From the NCBI RefSeq assembly GCF_029320955.1, contig NZ_CP119757.1, forward strand, positions 2,232,001-2,296,000: 64,000 bases of DNA, written 5' to 3'. Source of the stretch: Flavobacterium sp. YJ01. Its GTDB lineage: Bacteria; Bacteroidota; Bacteroidia; Flavobacteriales; Flavobacteriaceae. The notes beneath the pieces were generated by a model. It was not told the origin of the DNA. It made no database searches and saw only the letters and a list, made by a program, of their open reading frames with translations. Position numbers and translations under genes: made by a program. Shown here one piece after another: positions 61,624 to 64,000 of the stretch; positions within the stretch are counted from its first letter, which is position 1, and every line of letters begins with the position of its first letter.

Positions 61624-63270
61624 ATGGCGATTAAAGTAACAATGCCTCGTTTGAGCGATACTATGACTGAAGGAACGGTAGCGACTTGGTTAAAAAAAGT
61701 AGGCGACAAAATTAGCGAAGGAGATATCTTAGCTGAAATTGAAACAGACAAAGCAACTATGGAGTTCGAATCTTTTAACGAAGGAACTCTTTTACATATC
61801 GGAATTCAAGCTGGAGAAACTGCTCCTGTTGATTCATTATTAGCAATCATTGGTAAAGAAGGAGAAGATATTTCTGCTCTTTTAGCTGGTGGTGATGCTC
61901 CTGCTGCTGCTGAAGCTCCAAAAGCGGATGCTCCTATTGCCGAAGCAAAAACTGAAACTGCTGCTCCTGCAAAAGCTGCAACTGAATTACCAAAAGGTGT
62001 TGTAGTTGTAACTATGCCACGTTTGAGTGATACAATGACGGAAGGTACAGTAGCTACTTGGTTGAAAAAAGTAGGTGATACTGTCGCTGAAGGTGACATT
62101 TTAGCAGAAATTGAAACAGACAAAGCGACTATGGAGTTTGAGTCTTTCAATGCTGGAACATTATTATACATTGGAATTCAAGAAGGAAGCACTGCTCCTG
62201 TTGACAGCTTATTAGCTATCATCGGACCTGCAGGAACTGATATCGCTGGAATTGCTGAAAACTATACTGCCGGAGGTGCTGCACCTGCAAGCGCTCCTGC
62301 TGCTGAAGAAACAAAAGCTGCTCCTGCTGCTGAAAAAGCTCCTGAAGCCGCTGCTGAAACTTCAAATGGAGGAAGAATTTTAGCTTCACCATTAGCTAAG
62401 AAAATCGCTTCTGATAAAGGAATTTCTTTAAACCAAGTTAAAGGTTCTGGAGAAAACGGAAGAATCGTAAAAAGCGATATCGAGAACTTTACTCCATCTG
62501 CTCAGGCTCAAACTAATGCTTCTGCACCTGCTGCAAAACAAGAAGCTTCTGCTCCTACTGCTCCAAAAGTGTTTGTTCCTGCTGGAGAAGTTTACACAGA
62601 AGAGATCAAAAATTCTCAAATGCGTAAAATCATTGCAAAACGTTTGGCAGAATCTTTATTTACTGCACCTCACTACAACTTAGTGATCGAAGTAAGTATG
62701 GACGAAGCAATGCAAGCTAGAGCTGCTATCAACAGCGTTCCTGATACAAAAGTATCTTTCAACGATATGGTAATTAAAGCTTGTGCTTTAGCATTGAAAA
62801 AACATCCAAAAATCAACTCTCAGTGGAAAGAAGATGCTATCATCATCAACCACCACGTAAATATTGGTGTTGCTGTAGCTGTTGAAGACGGATTAGTAGT
62901 TCCTGTATTGAAATTTACAGATGCTATGAGTTTGTCTCAAATCGGTGGTTCAGTAAGAGATCTTGCTGGAAGAGCTAAAAACAAAAAATTGGGACCACAA
63001 GAAATGGAAGGAAGTACTTTTACAGTATCTAACCTTGGAATGTTTGGTATTACTGAATTCAATTCAATTATCAATCAGCCAAATTCTGCAATCCTTTCTG
63101 TAGGTGCAATTGTTGAGAAACCAGTAGTTAAAAACGGTCAAATCGTAGTTGGAAACACAATGATGTTATCATTAGCTTGTGACCACAGAACAATTGACGG
63201 TGCAACTGGCGCTCAGTTCTTACAAACATTAAAACAATACATCGAAAGCCCAGTTACAATGTTGGCATAA
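61624..63270 (+). CDS. pdhC: Dihydrolipoamide acetyltransferase (pyruvate dehydrogenase E2)
   Basis: 548 residues: two lipoyl domains with lipoyl-lysines Lys43 and Lys167 (both in EIETDKATMEFESF), Ala/Pro-rich linkers, an E1/E3-binding domain (~250-290, LASPLAKKIASDKGISLNQV), and the acetyltransferase core with DHRTIDG (His521, Asp525). It forms the cubic or dodecahedral core that links E1 and E3. The two lipoyl domains are nearly identical over ~50 residues, a recent internal duplication or gene conversion. Confidence 0.96.
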   Translation: MAIKVTMPRLSDTMTEGTVATWLKKVGDKISEGDILAEIETDKATMEFESFNEGTLLHIGIQAGETAPVDSLLAIIGKEGEDISALLAGGDAPAAAEAPKADAPIAEAKTETAAPAKAATELPKGVVVVTMPRLSDTMTEGTVATWLKKVGDTVAEGDILAEIETDKATMEFESFNAGTLLYIGIQEGSTAPVDSLLAIIGPAGTDIAGIAENYTAGGAAPASAPAAEETKAAPAAEKAPEAAAETSNGGRILASPLAKKIASDKGISLNQVKGSGENGRIVKSDIENFTPSAQAQTNASAPAAKQEASAPTAPKVFVPAGEVYTEEIKNSQMRKIIAKRLAESLFTAPHYNLVIEVSMDEAMQARAAINSVPDTKVSFNDMVIKACALALKKHPKINSQWKEDAIIINHHVNIGVAVAVEDGLVVPVLKFTDAMSLSQIGGSVRDLAGRAKNKKLGPQEMEGSTFTVSNLGMFGITEFNSIINQPNSAILSVGAIVEKPVVKNGQIVVGNTMMLSLACDHRTIDGATGAQFLQTLKQYIESPVTMLA

Positions 63271-63290
63271 TCGTTGTTAATTTTATAATT

Positions 63291-63326
63291 AAATCCCGTC
63301 CCGAAGTTTCGGAACGGGATTTTTTG
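63291..63326 (+). terminator. pdhAC terminator
   Basis: AAATCCCGTCCCGAA and TTCGGAACGGGATTT form a long stem (one mismatch) followed by T6. Confidence 0.9.
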
Positions 63327-63361
63327 TTTAATTTTCATCCTCAAATTCAAAACCTCATAAA

Positions 63362-64000
63362 ATGAAGAAACTAATTCTTGTCACTTTATTTCTGACAGCA
63401 ATTGCCTGCCAGAAAAAAGAGCAAACAGAAAAAACAGCTGCCATTACAGACGAACACAGTTACTCTAAACCAGAACTTGCTGTTGCAAAGCATCTTGATC
63501 TTGATATTAAAGTTGATTTCGACACACAAACTATTTCAGGAAAAGCATCTTGGACAATTGATAACATCAGTAAAGGAAATGAAATTATCTTCGATGAAAA
63601 TACTTTAAATATTACAAAAGTAACTTTAGGCGACGAGGAAAAAGAAGCAAAATTCGAACTGGGTGCTGACACTGAATTTCACGGAAAACCGCTTCATATA
63701 ACTATTGAGCCAAATACAACTAAAGTAAATATTTACTACAGCACAACTAAAGATGCTGTGGCTTTACAATGGTTAAAACCAGAACAAACTGCCGACAAAA
63801 AGAAACCTTTCTTATTCTCTCAAGGAGAAAGTGTATGGTCAAGAACATGGATTCCGTGTCAGGACTCTCCTGGAATTCGTTTTACCTATAACGCAAAAGT
63901 TACGGTTCCTAAAGATTTATTGGCAGTTATGAGCGCTGTAAATCCACAGAAGAAAAATGATACTGGAGTTTATACTTTCAAACAAGACAAAGCGATTCCG
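63362..64000 (+). CDS. M1 family metallopeptidase lipoprotein, N-terminal part
   Basis: The first 213 codons of a gene that runs off the right edge. Lipobox LTAIAC (Cys16). After a short linker comes the beta-saddle N-terminal domain of M1 peptidases of the leukotriene A4 hydrolase type: HLDLDIKVDFDTQTISGKAS, FSQGESVWSRTWIPCQDSPG and VTVPKDLLAVMSA. The zinc site HExxH lies beyond the window, so activity cannot be checked. Probably a periplasmic or surface aminopeptidase. Confidence 0.9.
   Translation, partial: MKKLILVTLFLTAIACQKKEQTEKTAAITDEHSYSKPELAVAKHLDLDIKVDFDTQTISGKASWTIDNISKGNEIIFDENTLNITKVTLGDEEKEAKFELGADTEFHGKPLHITIEPNTTKVNIYYSTTKDAVALQWLKPEQTADKKKPFLFSQGESVWSRTWIPCQDSPGIRFTYNAKVTVPKDLLAVMSAVNPQKKNDTGVYTFKQDKAIP

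Noticed and set aside
1..64000. tRNA, rRNA, integrase, transposase or phage genes
   Set aside because: All intergenic regions were read for these and none was recognised.

Overview
The window is chromosomal DNA from a Flavobacterium-like member of the Bacteroidetes. Signs of this are the very AT-rich intergenic DNA, the almost complete lack of Shine-Dalgarno sequences, many -7 boxes of the form TAnnTTTG, SusC/SusD pairs, gliding and type IX secretion genes (gldJ, porU, porV), group II GGGP synthase, and dozens of small palindromic intergenic repeats. No tRNA, rRNA, CRISPR, prophage or insertion sequence was seen.

Layout. 1-5 kb: 3' end of a thiamine synthesis operon (thiG, thiH, thiF), then MOSC protein, aat, a DUF3127 OB-fold-like protein and a flavin reductase on the minus strand. 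5-8 kb: histidine kinase, HIT protein, greA, Rieske-like lipoprotein. 8-14.5 kb (minus): TonB-dependent receptor preceded by a TPP riboswitch, arfB, a NadR-kinase/DUF4301 fusion, a PnuC-family transporter and GGGP synthase. 14.5-16.8 kb: cysteine-free Crp/Fnr regulator, an FNR-like palindrome, a small membrane protein and a truncated haemoglobin, then a phosphopantetheinyl transferase. 17-20.7 kb: ahcY, WG-repeat protein, SMR transporter, GNAT. 20.8-24 kb: a DNA-alkylation repair group (AraC-MGMT fusion, 2OG-Fe(II) oxygenase, detached Ada-type zinc domain, AlkB) and a YjbR protein. 24-51.5 kb: a large polysaccharide utilization locus. 51.5-59.9 kb: murF, gldJ, porU, porV. 60-64 kb: cdd, pdhA, pdhC and the start of an M1 peptidase lipoprotein.

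The polysaccharide locus is the main accessory region. On the minus strand it has two complete SusC-SusD-lipoprotein cassettes, four GH30 enzymes of two types, a GH16 glucanase, an EEP-family protein and a GH3 beta-glucosidase. A divergent membrane-bound beta-propeller/LuxR regulator lies at one end and a Nudix-type regulator at the other. The enzyme set suits a beta-1,6/beta-1,3-glucan such as laminarin or fungal wall glucan. Both susC genes share an almost identical leader and a pair of direct repeats spaced exactly 33 bp apart at the same distance from the start codon, so the two cassettes are probably co-activated.

The least explained parts are the NadR-kinase/DUF4301 fusion coupled to PnuC, the Fnr-palindrome-haemoglobin unit, the split Ada modules, the susC promoter repeats, and several structured intergenic elements.
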